Shown here: positions 7,140 to 16,332 of the stretch, piece after piece
Layout: each line of letters begins with the position of its first letter
Position numbering within the stretch: position 1 is the stretch's first letter
Notes under the pieces: model-generated
What the model was told of the DNA's origin: nothing
Database searches by the model: none
Seen by the model: only the letters and a program-made list of their open reading frames with translations
From: JAMXLO01 sp963812475
GTDB lineage: Bacteria; Pseudomonadota; Alphaproteobacteria; Acetobacterales; Acetobacteraceae
Reading direction: 5' to 3'
NCBI GenBank assembly: GCA_963812475.1
Contig: CAWEVI010000063.1
Span: 1-64,000, forward strand
Length of the DNA stretch: 64,000 nucleotides
Position numbers and translations under genes: made by a program

Positions 7140-8789
7140 CTAGTTGAACGCGACGATGCTTGCTGGTTCCTCGAAGAACTCCGGATCGCGCCGCAGTCGC
7201 CCGACCATTGCATCCACATAAGGCGCCGTCGCACAAAGCTGGCGAAAGATCCGCTCGTTCAGGGTCAATCCGGCTCGGCCGCACATCGCAGCGATCTCAT
7301 CGCATCGCGCCGCGCCGATCTGTGGCTGCTCAGGCTCCGGGATAGGCGGAAGCGCAGTGGAAAATGCGGCGTTCGGGTCGAGCGTCGGTCGGCGCGTCCG
7401 CCATGGCGTCGCGGCTTCGTATGCATGTGCGACACGCAACACGGTTGCGTCGTCGAATGGGCGCCCGACAACCTGCATCGATAACGGCAGCCCATCCGGC
7501 GTGTAGCCGATGCACTGAGCGAGCGCTGGACCTCCCGTCACGTTAAATGGTGTTGTCAAAGAGGCCTTCTGCCAGAAGTGGATCGTGCGCCAGCTATCCA
7601 GGCGTGGTGCGGGTCCGGGTGCGGCGGTGATGAACACGTCGTATTTCGCATATAGGGCTGCCATCTCGGCGATCATCACCCTCCGCCATCGCGATGCCTG
7701 CACATAATCGGGCCCGGAAATCAGTAGCGCGCCAAGCGTTCGGCCCAGGAAATCCTCTCCGAAATTACCGATCTGCGTGCGTAGCGCGGGTTCATGCACG
7801 GCGTAGAGTTCGATCTCTGCACCGGTTACCTTGACGTCTTGGTAGGCCTGCGCAGGTCGAATACGGACATCCTCCAATGTGGCGCCGAGGCCGCGCAGCA
7901 CATCGAAGGCTGCCTCAAGCGCCGTCTTTGCCAGCGGCGGTATCGGCGCGTCTTCCTCGAACAAATGGCGCAGCACACCGATATGCATTCCCTTGATGCT
8001 TCCGGTCAGGCTGGCGCGATAGTCAGGCAACGTCCGATCAGCGCTCGCCGGATCCATTGCGTCGTGGCCGGCGATGGCTTGCAGCATGATGGCGCAATCC
8101 TCGACGGACCACGTCATCGGACCGGCATGGTCGTAGCTGAATGAGTTGGTATAGACCCCGAAGCGGCTGACGAGGCCATAGGTCGGCTTCAGCCCAACGA
8201 GGCCGCACAGCGCGGCTGGATTGCGAATCGAGCCGCCGGTATCCGAGCCCAGTGCGCCCAGCATAAGGCCCGCGGCCACGCCTGCGCCCGAGCCGCTGGA
8301 CGATCCACCGGTAACATGGTCACGGTTCCACGGATTGCGGGCCGGTGGCCACGGCAGGTCAAAGGACGGGCCGCCATGCGCGAATTCATGGGTGGCGAGC
8401 TTGCCGAGCAGGATCGCGCCAGCCTGACGTAGCTTGGTGACCGTCGTGGCGTCAAAGCTGGGAACATAACCGGCTCGCGTTCGCGAATGGCTGGTCGTCG
8501 GGATGCCGGCGGTGCAGTAAATATCCTTCAGCGCGAACGGGATGCCATGCATCGGACCACGGTAGTTACCTGCCATGATCTCGGCTTCCGCGGTGCGTGC
8601 CTGATCCAGCGCCAGATCGGCCGTGACCAGCAGATAAGCGTTGAGTTGCGGGTCGATTGCGGCGATGCGATCGAGAATGGCCTGGGTCAGAGCCACCGGC
8701 GAAACCTGCCGACTTTCAATCAGTCGAGCAGCCTCGGCGATGGTGAGGAAGTGCAGATCCGACACGCTGGGCGCTGCGTCGTTGGGCAT
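7140..8789 (-). CDS. Amidase (amidase-signature family)
   Basis: The ATG at 8789 gives 549 aa; a TTG at 8807 is an alternative start. It is an amidase-signature hydrolase with the Ser-cisSer-Lys triad visible: Lys near 88 (FALKDIYCTAG), the Ser cluster near 163 (GGSSSGSGAG) and the nucleophile Ser near 187 (GSDTGGSIRNP). The core runs to about residue 465, as in GatA/AtzE relatives. About 75 more residues form a helical extension (AAMCGRAGLTLNERIFRQL) with no motif I can name. It is expected to hydrolyse a carboxamide or carbamoyl compound in the cytoplasm. No gatB or gatC is next to it, so tRNA amidation is unlikely. The next gene upstream is the PEP-mutase-like enzyme at 8947-9846. Confidence 0.88.
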   Translation of the reverse strand: MPNDAAPSVSDLHFLTIAEAARLIESRQVSPVALTQAILDRIAAIDPQLNAYLLVTADLALDQARTAEAEIMAGNYRGPMHGIPFALKDIYCTAGIPTTSHSRTRAGYVPSFDATTVTKLRQAGAILLGKLATHEFAHGGPSFDLPWPPARNPWNRDHVTGGSSSGSGAGVAAGLMLGALGSDTGGSIRNPAALCGLVGLKPTYGLVSRFGVYTNSFSYDHAGPMTWSVEDCAIMLQAIAGHDAMDPASADRTLPDYRASLTGSIKGMHIGVLRHLFEEDAPIPPLAKTALEAAFDVLRGLGATLEDVRIRPAQAYQDVKVTGAEIELYAVHEPALRTQIGNFGEDFLGRTLGALLISGPDYVQASRWRRVMIAEMAALYAKYDVFITAAPGPAPRLDSWRTIHFWQKASLTTPFNVTGGPALAQCIGYTPDGLPLSMQVVGRPFDDATVLRVAHAYEAATPWRTRRPTLDPNAAFSTALPPIPEPEQPQIGAARCDEIAAMCGRAGLTLNERIFRQLCATAPYVDAMVGRLRRDPEFFEEPASIVAFN

Positions 8790-8946
8790 GGGCAGGGAAT
8801 CTTTCAAGCAGGCTGACGCGGGCAGATCGATCCAGCCGACTATAGGGCCGGGCGGGACCGAATGTCGTCAGCCCCCTTTCCAGGAACAAACTGGCCGTCC
8901 TTCGGTTCGCCGAAGAAGGGCCTTCGAGCGCGGGAATCGAGTGCTG

Positions 8947-9846
8947 TCACCGCTTGCCCCAACGCTTTGCCTCAACTGTCTCCTCTTCGATGAGGTAGAA
9001 CTGTTCGAGACCCACGAGATCCTCGATCTGCTGGCGGGCGTCGACGCATTCCTGTGCGCTGAGGTCGGTGAACGTGCCGGTGTCGCGAACTTCGGTAAAT
9101 GCGCGCTTCATCGCCGTGAAGGCGACAACCAGACTCGTCACTGCGTCGATGCAGGCCTTGTAACCCATCGCCTGTAACTCGGCAGTGGTCGGCAACGGGC
9201 GCTGGTCACGGTTGCCGCGGCTCATCACGTAAACCAACGGCACATTCGCCAGCTTCGGCGCCTGACGTAATTCCTCGTCGTTTCTAGGAAAGACAAGTCC
9301 CATGTCGGCGCCGACATCAGCGGCCAGATTTATCCGGTCGATCGCTTCCTGCAGTCCCTCGAAACGGGCCGCATCCGATCGCGCGATAATGACAAAGTCG
9401 GGATCCGACTCAGCGCGCTGTCGACAGGCATAGTCGATCTTGGCGACAAACTGGTCGCGCGGGGTCACGTGCGCCACGTATTTGTGGTAGTGTGCGCGCT
9501 TGGGATAGAGCTGGTCTTCAATATGAATCCCGGCAACGCCCGCGCGAATAAACTCACAAACCGAGCGCATGGTATGCAGCGGCTCGCCAAATCCGGCGCC
9601 GCCGTCGGCGACCAGCGGAACCGTCACGGCTGACGCCACGTCACCCGCGACGCGCACCTGTTCGTCCATGGTCAGCAGTGGCTCCGAAGTGCAACGCGAG
9701 CCGCCGGTCACAAAGCCACCGGTGTAAACCGCCGGAAATCCCAGGCTCGCGATCAGTCGGCCGCCGATCGCGTCATAGGCCGATGGCATGTAGATGAATC
9801 CGCTGCCCGACAGCAGCGCGCGCAGTTTGGTGGTGGTGCGTTCCAC
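8947..9846 (-). CDS. Isocitrate lyase / PEP mutase superfamily enzyme
   Basis: The start chosen is GTG 9846, because AAGGATC sits 7 bases upstream and the 299-aa product matches family length; the frame is open further upstream. The TIM-barrel motifs of the superfamily are present: SAYDAIGGRLIASLGF, TVPLVADGGAGFGEP, GIHIEDQLYPKRAHY (the active-site loop equivalent of K-[KR]-C/A-G-H) and ARSDAARFEGLQEAI. The loop lacks the Cys of true isocitrate and methylisocitrate lyases (AHY instead), so an oxaloacetate decarboxylase or a related C-C or C-P bond enzyme acting on a 2-oxoacid is more likely. The substrate cannot be fixed from sequence. Confidence 0.85.
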   Translation of the reverse strand: MERTTTKLRALLSGSGFIYMPSAYDAIGGRLIASLGFPAVYTGGFVTGGSRCTSEPLLTMDEQVRVAGDVASAVTVPLVADGGAGFGEPLHTMRSVCEFIRAGVAGIHIEDQLYPKRAHYHKYVAHVTPRDQFVAKIDYACRQRAESDPDFVIIARSDAARFEGLQEAIDRINLAADVGADMGLVFPRNDEELRQAPKLANVPLVYVMSRGNRDQRPLPTTAELQAMGYKACIDAVTSLVVAFTAMKRAFTEVRDTGTFTDLSAQECVDARQQIEDLVGLEQFYLIEEETVEAKRWGKR

Positions 9847-10153
9847 GGCCGATCCTTCCGTTTTTTCCGATGTTGCCAGCGACGGGACAGAGCCATGGGT
9901 CCATCGTATCGCCGGCTGACACGAGGCGCCACCAGGGCGCGGTGTCGCGCCGTGGGCATGCATGTCGGATCGGGACGGGCACCGGCGATCATATCTTGCA
10001 ATCCGGTTCGATGCCTTCGTAAACCCGCAGCTTCAGGTGCTTCGGTCTCTGAAGCGTGAGTCCGAACCGTCATGGCCGGGCTTGCCCCGGCCATTCCTTG
10101 CGCCATGGTGCTGGACGAGATGGCCGGATCACGCCCGGCCATGACGTTGCAGA
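9847..10153. other. Intergenic stretch with palindromic element
   Basis: A 307-base gap between two minus-strand genes. It contains the inverted repeat described at 10068-10146. The part at 9847-10060 shows no gene, only the promoter region expected for the gene starting at 9846. Confidence 0.5.
10068..10146. repeat. Intergenic palindromic repeat
   Basis: CGTCATGGCCGGGC (10068-10081) is perfectly inverted as GCCCGGCCATGACG at 10133-10146. An internal copy of the same theme (GGGCTTGCCCCGGCCAT) gives a nested hairpin. GTCATGGCCGGGC-type palindromes are a common class of alphaproteobacterial intergenic repeat. It lies just downstream of the paoC stop and could terminate or stabilise the paoABC transcript. 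Confidence 0.7.
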
Positions 10154-12397
10154 TCACGCGTGCAGTAGCTTGTCGAGGGTGATTGGCAGATTGCGCACCC
10201 GCACGCCGGTGGCATGCCAGACCGCATTTGCAATTGCGCCTGCCGTGCCGGTAATCCCGATCTCGCCGACGCCTTTGATGCCAAGCGGGTTGACGTGCGC
10301 GTCGTATTCTTCGACGAGGATCGCTTCGATCGAGGGCACGTCGGCGTTAACCGGGATACGGTACTCGGCAAAATTGGCGTTCATCGTTCGTCCGGAGTGC
10401 GGATCCATCACCGCATGCTCGTGCAACGCGAATGATATGCCCCAGATCATGCCACCAAGATATTGGCTCCGAACCATGCGGGGGTTGATGATGCGCCCGG
10501 CGGCGAATGCGCCGATCAGCCTTGCGACACGGATCTGTCCGAGGTCCGGATCGACCCTGACCTCGGCAAAAACCGCTCCATGCGCGAACGTTGCATAACG
10601 TTCCTGTACGGCCGGATCGCTGGCTCCCTGGCCTTTGCCCTCGACCGATACGCGCCCGGCGCGCGCGAGGATGTCCTCGTAGCGCTCTCCCCGACTCTCG
10701 TCGTCCCGACGTGACAATCTTCCGTCGCGCGCGACCACGCCCGCATTGCCTGCGCCGAACAGCGGCGACCGCTCGTCGTTCACCGCCAATTCGGCGAGCC
10801 GGCCGATCGCATCGGCGCCAGCATTGTGCAATGCCATTCCCGACGTCGCTGTCTGCGACGAGCCGCCGGCGACGCCACCGTTGGGCAGGTCGGAGGTGCC
10901 CATGCGAATCTCGATCCTGCCAATATCGAGACTGAGACCGTCGGCGGCGATCTGCGCAAGAGCGGTCCAGGCGCCCTGGCCCATATCGTTGGCCCCGATC
11001 TCGGCGATGGCGCTGCCGTCCGCCCGCAACTCCACGCGTGCCTCGGCCTGCATGGTGAGCGCCGGGAAGACTGCCGTGCCCAGGCCCCAGCCAACCAGCA
11101 TTCCGGCATCGTCGCGCATCTGCCGCGGCTGGCGCGGGCGGTTGGACCAGCCGAACCGTTCAGCGCCGCGCGCATAGCATTCACGCAGCGCCTTTGACGA
11201 AAATGGTTTGCCCGAGATCGGTTCGACCTCTGCGTAGTTCTTCAGTCTGAATGCAAGCGGGTCCATGCCGCAGGCATCCGCCATCTCGTCGATCGCACTT
11301 TCAAGTGCGGCGCTGCCGGGCGCCTCGCCTGGCGCCCGCATGAAGAATGGCGTGCCCGTGTCGAGCCGGACCGCTTCGTGGCTTGTTGACAGTGCCGGCG
11401 TCGCATAGATCGTGTGCGACGTGCCGCTGCTCGGCTCAAAGAAGTCGTCAAACGTACTCGATGCCGTCAAGGTGTGATGATCGAGAGCAGTGAGTGTGCC
11501 GTCAGCGTGCGCGGCCAGGCGCAGGGTCTGCCGGGTCGGCGCGCGATGGCCGACCGGGCCGAACATCTGCTCGCGCCGTGTCACCAGCTTCACCGGGCGT
11601 TTGACCAGCCGTGCCGCCATGATTCCAAGGACCTGCGGCGCCCAGATGGCGCCCTTCGAACCAAAGCCGCCGCCAAGAAATTCACTTCGGATGTGGACAT
11701 TTGCAGGCTCGATGCCGAACAACCGTGCGATGCGGCCCTGCGCAAATGATAGGGCCTGACTTGGCGTGTCCACGACAAGCTTATCGCCATCCCATTCCGC
11801 CACGACGGCGTGCGGCTCCATCGCATTGTGATACTGCGCTGCGGTCTCGTAGATCGTGTCGGTCTGCCGGTCAGCCGAAGCAAACCCGGCTTCGAGATCG
11901 CCCTTTTCGGCCATTGGCGCCTCGCCGAAACCGACGATCTCCGGGACAAAGCGTTCGGTGTCATTGAGGCCAACCCGCACGACCTCGGTCGTGTAGGTCG
12001 GGTTGAGCAGCGCGGCACCTTCCGCCGCTGCTTCCAGGGTCTCGGCAATTACCACGGCGATCGGCTGATTTGCGTAACGAACGTGATCGTTCTGCAAGAG
12101 GTCGAGCTTGAACGCGAACGGATCGTCCTTTTGGTCCGGCGATTGAGCGAGTTTCGGCGCATTGGCCGGAACCATCACCTCGACCACGCCGGGATGCGCT
12201 TTCGCCGCGGTTACGTCGAAGGACGCCACACGGCCACGCGCGATGCTGCTGGTGGCCATCACCGCGAACAGCATCCCCGGCGGATGATGATCGGCCGCAT
12301 AGCGTGCGCCGCCCGTCACCTTGAGGAGCCCGTCGCGGCGCGTAAGCGTCTGGCCGATATTCGATCCGTGCCGAATGTGGGTTGCGGCTTCAGACAT
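10154..12397 (-). CDS. paoC: Molybdopterin-binding subunit of aldehyde/xanthine dehydrogenase
   Basis: 747 aa from ATG 12397, close to E. coli PaoC. It is the large, Mo-cofactor-binding subunit of a xanthine-oxidase-family enzyme that hydroxylates or oxidises an aldehyde or N-heterocycle. Visible motifs are TRRDGLLKVTGGARYAAD (N-terminal domain), EFLGGGFGSKG, MRAPGEAPGSAALE, NDMGQGAWTALAQIAA, GVAGGSSQTATSG and, near the end, KGVGEIGITGTAGAIANA with the catalytic Glu. Its start overlaps the stop of paoB. No XdhC/PaoD-type maturation chaperone gene is adjacent. The PaoABC-type assignment is firm, the substrate is not. Confidence 0.9.
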   Translation of the reverse strand: MSEAATHIRHGSNIGQTLTRRDGLLKVTGGARYAADHHPPGMLFAVMATSSIARGRVASFDVTAAKAHPGVVEVMVPANAPKLAQSPDQKDDPFAFKLDLLQNDHVRYANQPIAVVIAETLEAAAEGAALLNPTYTTEVVRVGLNDTERFVPEIVGFGEAPMAEKGDLEAGFASADRQTDTIYETAAQYHNAMEPHAVVAEWDGDKLVVDTPSQALSFAQGRIARLFGIEPANVHIRSEFLGGGFGSKGAIWAPQVLGIMAARLVKRPVKLVTRREQMFGPVGHRAPTRQTLRLAAHADGTLTALDHHTLTASSTFDDFFEPSSGTSHTIYATPALSTSHEAVRLDTGTPFFMRAPGEAPGSAALESAIDEMADACGMDPLAFRLKNYAEVEPISGKPFSSKALRECYARGAERFGWSNRPRQPRQMRDDAGMLVGWGLGTAVFPALTMQAEARVELRADGSAIAEIGANDMGQGAWTALAQIAADGLSLDIGRIEIRMGTSDLPNGGVAGGSSQTATSGMALHNAGADAIGRLAELAVNDERSPLFGAGNAGVVARDGRLSRRDDESRGERYEDILARAGRVSVEGKGQGASDPAVQERYATFAHGAVFAEVRVDPDLGQIRVARLIGAFAAGRIINPRMVRSQYLGGMIWGISFALHEHAVMDPHSGRTMNANFAEYRIPVNADVPSIEAILVEEYDAHVNPLGIKGVGEIGITGTAGAIANAVWHATGVRVRNLPITLDKLLHA

Positions 12398-13442
12398 GTG
12401 TCGGAACCCCCGATGCGAAAACGGAAGCGGGCAGGGCGGCCACGCGCTCGTGCGTTCCTGCGGCCGCGAGGGCGAGCGTCCGGACGACGATCCGGCGCGC
12501 CAGCTCGATCTTGAACGCGTTGTCACCGGTAGGACGCGCATGGCCGAGGGCAATGTCGGCGGCAGCACGAAAAGCGGCGGTGTCGCATCCGCGACCCAGG
12601 AGGGCACGCTCCGCCTCACGGGCGCGCCAGGGTTTCAGCGCGACGCCTCCGAGTGCAAGCCGTGCCTCGACGATGCGGTCCCCATCGAGGCGCAGCCCGG
12701 CAGCGGCCGATACCACCGCGAAGGCATAGGACGTTCGCTCGCGCACTTTTAGATAGCGGGTGTGATCGGCGAATCCTGTAGCCTCTGGTGGCAGACGCAC
12801 CGCAACGATCAACTCACCTGGCTCAATTACCGTTTCCTTGCTGGGTTCATCACCGGGTAGGCGATGGAATTCCTCGAGCGACACTTCGCGCCGGCCCGAC
12901 CCGCCTTCGATCTCCACCATCGCGTCGAGTGCCACGAGTGGCACGCAGAAGTCGGACGGATGGGTGGCGACGCAATGCTCGCTCCAGCCAAGGATTGCAT
13001 GCAGGCGCGTCTCACCCTTTTGCGCATCGCAACCAGCTCCCGGATCGCGTTTGTTGCAGGCGGCCGCAACGTCGTAGAAGTACGGGCAGCGCGTCCGCTG
13101 CATTATATTGCCCGCGGTCGTCGCGGCGTTGCGCAGCTGCCCTGAAGCGCCCGATAGCAGCGCCTCGGCAATCGCAGGATATTGCGACGTGAACTTCGCA
13201 TCGTGGGCGAGGTCGCTGTTGCGCACCAGGGCGCCGATTTGCAGGCCGCCATCAGGCAGAGGCTCGATTTGGTTCAGTCCCGGCAAACGGGTGATATCCA
13301 CGAGGCGCGCCGGGCGACTAACGCCACCCTTCATCAAATCGAGCAGGTTGGTACCGGCAGCAAGAAAGGTTGCACCCGGCGCGCTGGCGGCTGCCACCGC
13401 CTCCGCGACGCTCGCGGCGCGCACATAGTCGAAACGGTTCAT
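12390..13442 (-). CDS. paoB: FAD-binding subunit of aldehyde dehydrogenase, with extra Fe-S motif
   Basis: 350 aa. The FAD-binding fold has LAAGTNLLDLMKGG and LLSGASGQLRNAATTAGNI. Unlike most xanthine dehydrogenase medium subunits it contains the PaoB-specific Cys insertion (TRCPYFYDVAAACNKRDPGAG, then CDAQ and HAILG), which in E. coli PaoB binds a [4Fe-4S] cluster. It overlaps paoA (4 bases) and paoC (8 bases), so the three are clearly one operon transcribed on the minus strand. It passes electrons from the [2Fe-2S] subunit to FAD. Confidence 0.9.
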   Translation of the reverse strand: MNRFDYVRAASVAEAVAAASAPGATFLAAGTNLLDLMKGGVSRPARLVDITRLPGLNQIEPLPDGGLQIGALVRNSDLAHDAKFTSQYPAIAEALLSGASGQLRNAATTAGNIMQRTRCPYFYDVAAACNKRDPGAGCDAQKGETRLHAILGWSEHCVATHPSDFCVPLVALDAMVEIEGGSGRREVSLEEFHRLPGDEPSKETVIEPGELIVAVRLPPEATGFADHTRYLKVRERTSYAFAVVSAAAGLRLDGDRIVEARLALGGVALKPWRAREAERALLGRGCDTAAFRAAADIALGHARPTGDNAFKIELARRIVVRTLALAAAGTHERVAALPASVFASGVPTHV

Positions 13443-13939
13443 GCCGCTTCTCCGCGCCGCTCCGTCTCGCGCATGCGTGCCTGAGCGGCAAGGACGGCTT
13501 CGGTGACGCCGATATAAGCCCCGCAGCGACAGAGGTTTCCGCTCATCGCCTCGCGCACCCGCTCGGGATCATCGCCCGCCTGTGCCTCGCGGATGACACC
13601 GAGCGCGCTCATGATCTGCCCGGGTGTACAGAACCCGCACTGGAACGCGTCGTGCTCTATGAACGCTTTCTGTAGGGGATGCAGCGCATCGCCATGCGCC
13701 AGTCCCTCCACCGTCAGCACGTCAGCCCCATCATGGCTGACCGCCAGTGTGAGGCAGGCATTCACGCGCCGGCCCTCGAGCAATACGGTGCAGGCTCCGC
13801 ACTGGCCACGGTCGCAGCCCTTCTTTGTCCCGGTGAGATGCAGTCGTTCGCGAAGCAGGTCGAGCAGGGTGACGCGCGGATCCTCCAGCAGCACCTCGTG
13901 GCGCACGCCGTTCACAGTTAGCGCAATCGGAAACGACAT
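13439..13939 (-). CDS. paoA: [2Fe-2S] subunit of aldehyde dehydrogenase
   Basis: 166 aa from ATG 13939, which has GGAGGA upstream. Two [2Fe-2S] binding blocks are present: the plant-type CDRGQCGACTVLLEG (residues about 40-55) and the C-terminal pair CGFCTPGQIMSA and SGNLCRCGAYIG. E. coli PaoA has a Tat signal peptide; none is seen here (the protein begins MSFPIALTVNG), so this complex is probably cytoplasmic. It is the first gene of the paoABC operon, followed with overlap by paoB. Confidence 0.9.
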   Translation of the reverse strand: MSFPIALTVNGVRHEVLLEDPRVTLLDLLRERLHLTGTKKGCDRGQCGACTVLLEGRRVNACLTLAVSHDGADVLTVEGLAHGDALHPLQKAFIEHDAFQCGFCTPGQIMSALGVIREAQAGDDPERVREAMSGNLCRCGAYIGVTEAVLAAQARMRETERRGEAA

Positions 13940-14148
13940 CGAATTATTCCTCCGCATGCGGGAAGGATGATAGCGAACAATGTGGTGCCAGCAGAACATG
14001 GCAACCATTCCCCATTTGGGGAGTGGTCAGGCCGGACGGTCCTGGGCGCAATTCAAGAAAAGTTCAGGAACTGTCCGACCACTCCACACAATTCACGGGT
14101 AGCGGCAACAAGCGGCGATACCGAGCAACCTGGCCATGGGGTACCGGA

Positions 14149-15138
14149 CTATGGTTCGGGGTCAGGCTGAGCGCCGCGGCGCGCCCAGGCAATGACATAC
14201 AGGCCGAGCGCCACCACGGCGCCGAGTTCAGCCCAGAAGTAGACCAGGACGTCGGCCCATACCCCAAGCGGTGGGGAACCGGGCAATGTATTGCGCAAAG
14301 CCGGCAGGGCGAAAATGATCGCTCCCACAGCTCCGATAAGGGTTACTTCAATTCTTCTGATACCGACAAAGACGAGGGTTCCGATCGTCACCGCACATAG
14401 GGTCAAGATCAGCATCGCCCCGTAGGCCGCGAGACCGAAGAACCTGACCGCTCCTGTGCGGTGAACTGCGAAACGGATCCAGACCTCGCCGGGGTTCGAC
14501 GGCGAAATCTCCTCGCCGTGTACGTCGTAGCCGAAGATGCCCTCCCAGCTCACGATATGGATGGGGAGAGCCACGCGCATGGCGCCCTGCACCACAAAAA
14601 AACAGGCAATGCGAATTTCCGAACCGTAACGATCCAGGGGATAAGTTCGGACGCTGCCGTCATTCAGATCGAGTTCCAGGTTCGTCTCCGGAAGCGGTTG
14701 ACCGGAACGGATCTGAACTTGCTCGGTCTGGCTGCCACGATGGATCAGCAGCACGAGGTCGCGATCGGCGACGTTCAACGGAGCAGTGCCATCAGATGAC
14801 GGGACAGGTATGACACTTACCCGCATCTGCATCGAGTCGTTCAGCGGATCGAGGGCGATCGGCTGAAGATACAGGCCTATTTGCGCGTCACTGGCGGAAA
14901 CACCAAACTGGTGCTCGCGCGGCTCAGCCCACAGATCAAGGCGAGCGAGCAACAGACCATAACCGAGAGCGCCCACAATTGCCACCGCCGCCAGCATCAG
15001 GGCGCGGCGCGTCCGGACGCTCGCCGGGGCCCAGCGTCGCTGGAACATTCGCCTGGTCGTTGCCGTGGTGGGCGCAGGCTCGGATGATTCATCGGCGTGC
15101 TCCGTCCTTAGCATTTGGATCATCTCCATCTGCGTCAC
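14149..15138 (-). CDS. DUF4436 family membrane protein
   Basis: 329 aa. A cytoplasmic N-terminus (about 45 aa) is followed by a membrane segment (ALMLAAVAIVGALGYGLLLA) and a beta-rich extracytoplasmic domain (residues about 70-225). Three more membrane helices follow (AAYGAMLILTLCAVTIGTLV, VTLIGAVGAIIFALPAL, AELGAVVALGLYVIAW). The block ALRNTLPGSPPLGVWADVLV is the DUF4436 signature, a family best known from actinobacteria and scattered in proteobacteria. The function is unknown. The start codon is uncertain, as several Met codons lie within the first 10 codons. Confidence 0.75.
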   Translation of the reverse strand: MTQMEMIQMLRTEHADESSEPAPTTATTRRMFQRRWAPASVRTRRALMLAAVAIVGALGYGLLLARLDLWAEPREHQFGVSASDAQIGLYLQPIALDPLNDSMQMRVSVIPVPSSDGTAPLNVADRDLVLLIHRGSQTEQVQIRSGQPLPETNLELDLNDGSVRTYPLDRYGSEIRIACFFVVQGAMRVALPIHIVSWEGIFGYDVHGEEISPSNPGEVWIRFAVHRTGAVRFFGLAAYGAMLILTLCAVTIGTLVFVGIRRIEVTLIGAVGAIIFALPALRNTLPGSPPLGVWADVLVYFWAELGAVVALGLYVIAWARRGAQPDPEP

Positions 15139-15177
15139 CGCAGCCAGGCTCTCATGGGGCCGCGGATGAATGAGCCC

Positions 15178-16149
15178 TCAGGCCACGACCTGCGCGCCCA
15201 TGTCGTTGACGATGATCGACCGGACCGTGGATGATAGCCGATAATACTGATGGGAGGATAAGAAATTGAAATCAAAGTCCTTGTAATCGGAACAATCGAC
15301 CATTGTGTAAACGTTGCTCGGAAAAGCCGCGGTGTCGGCACGGTTGTGTGGACCGTCCTGGCCTAGCCGCTTGGCCCCGAGGTTCACGACCATACTGAGT
15401 TGGAGCACCTGATCGTTTTGGCTGTAGTAGACCGATACGCGATCAGACAGGCGAGGGAGCCCGCTCAAGCCGGCGGGAACAGGCTGATCGAAAGTATCAT
15501 ACCTGCAGTCAGCGGCCGCCAGAACCGTCAGGTCCAACATGGTGTCGTTCCCGTTGCCATGCAGGAACCAGTTCTCCACTCCGGACTCGAGGGCCAGATT
15601 TCCCATGCTGTGGGCCAGAAGCGTCGCTCGCTGCCCGCGAGCCCGGGCGGTCGTCAGAAGGGGGCTCAGGTTGGCGAGAAACGCCATCAGATGGAGGCCG
15701 GAATTCTTGGCCATGTGCTGATCCGTCAGGTAGTCCGCCTGGGGTATCGGCAGAGACACCGCCTTTCCCAGAGACGGCCAGCTGAATGCGACAACCGCTG
15801 TATCCGCCCCCGGATTGTCCGAGGCAGCGAGCCATTCCCTGTTGAACGCCGCACGCGTGATGGCATCCGAGAAACTGTTGTCGAAGCCGTGTATGAACAC
15901 GAACAGATTGCGCCCAGGGTTGGACAGGTCTCCAATCGCTTCCTGCGAAAATGCGCCACGATTGACATTGATGATCTGCGAGACGGCACCCGTCGCGTTG
16001 GTCGCGATGTCCACGCCATCGACGAACGCCGTTCCGTAGGTGATCTCGTTCGGCGCCGAAGGGGGCACCATCGATGCGATGTATCCGTTGACGGGATCGG
16101 CGGGATTGGTGACGACGCGATTGGTGGCGAAATAGACTGTGGTCGACAT
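15178..16149 (-). CDS. Alpha/beta hydrolase of DUF900 type
   Basis: 323 aa from ATG 16149 (GGAGGATC upstream). Motifs are NLFVFIHGFDNSFSDAITRA (oxyanion strand), VVAFSWPS, and ATLLAHSMGNLALESG with the nucleophile elbow AHSMG. This is the arrangement of DUF900/lipase-like hydrolases found in many proteobacteria, often of unknown substrate. There is no signal peptide. The likely acid and base residues lie in VLAAADCRYDTF and the C-terminal NFLSSHQYYRL, the latter as an inference. The frameshifted LLM gene upstream on the same strand reads into this gene out of frame; that overlap is an artefact of the frameshift. Confidence 0.75.
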   Translation of the reverse strand: MSTTVYFATNRVVTNPADPVNGYIASMVPPSAPNEITYGTAFVDGVDIATNATGAVSQIINVNRGAFSQEAIGDLSNPGRNLFVFIHGFDNSFSDAITRAAFNREWLAASDNPGADTAVVAFSWPSLGKAVSLPIPQADYLTDQHMAKNSGLHLMAFLANLSPLLTTARARGQRATLLAHSMGNLALESGVENWFLHGNGNDTMLDLTVLAAADCRYDTFDQPVPAGLSGLPRLSDRVSVYYSQNDQVLQLSMVVNLGAKRLGQDGPHNRADTAAFPSNVYTMVDCSDYKDFDFNFLSSHQYYRLSSTVRSIIVNDMGAQVVA

Positions 16150-16332
16150 ATGGAATGATCCTCCACATCGCATCGTCGGGCGGTTCCGACCGTGGCACCA
16201 GGTATATCGAACGATTTTTGCTACGATCCGGCCATCTCGTCCAGAAACGTGCATCCGCCGGAGCGACCCAGGAGTTGACGTGGTTCAGCCAAGTTGTAAT
16301 GGCCTTCAACCGAAACCGAAATGGCCGCTGTC

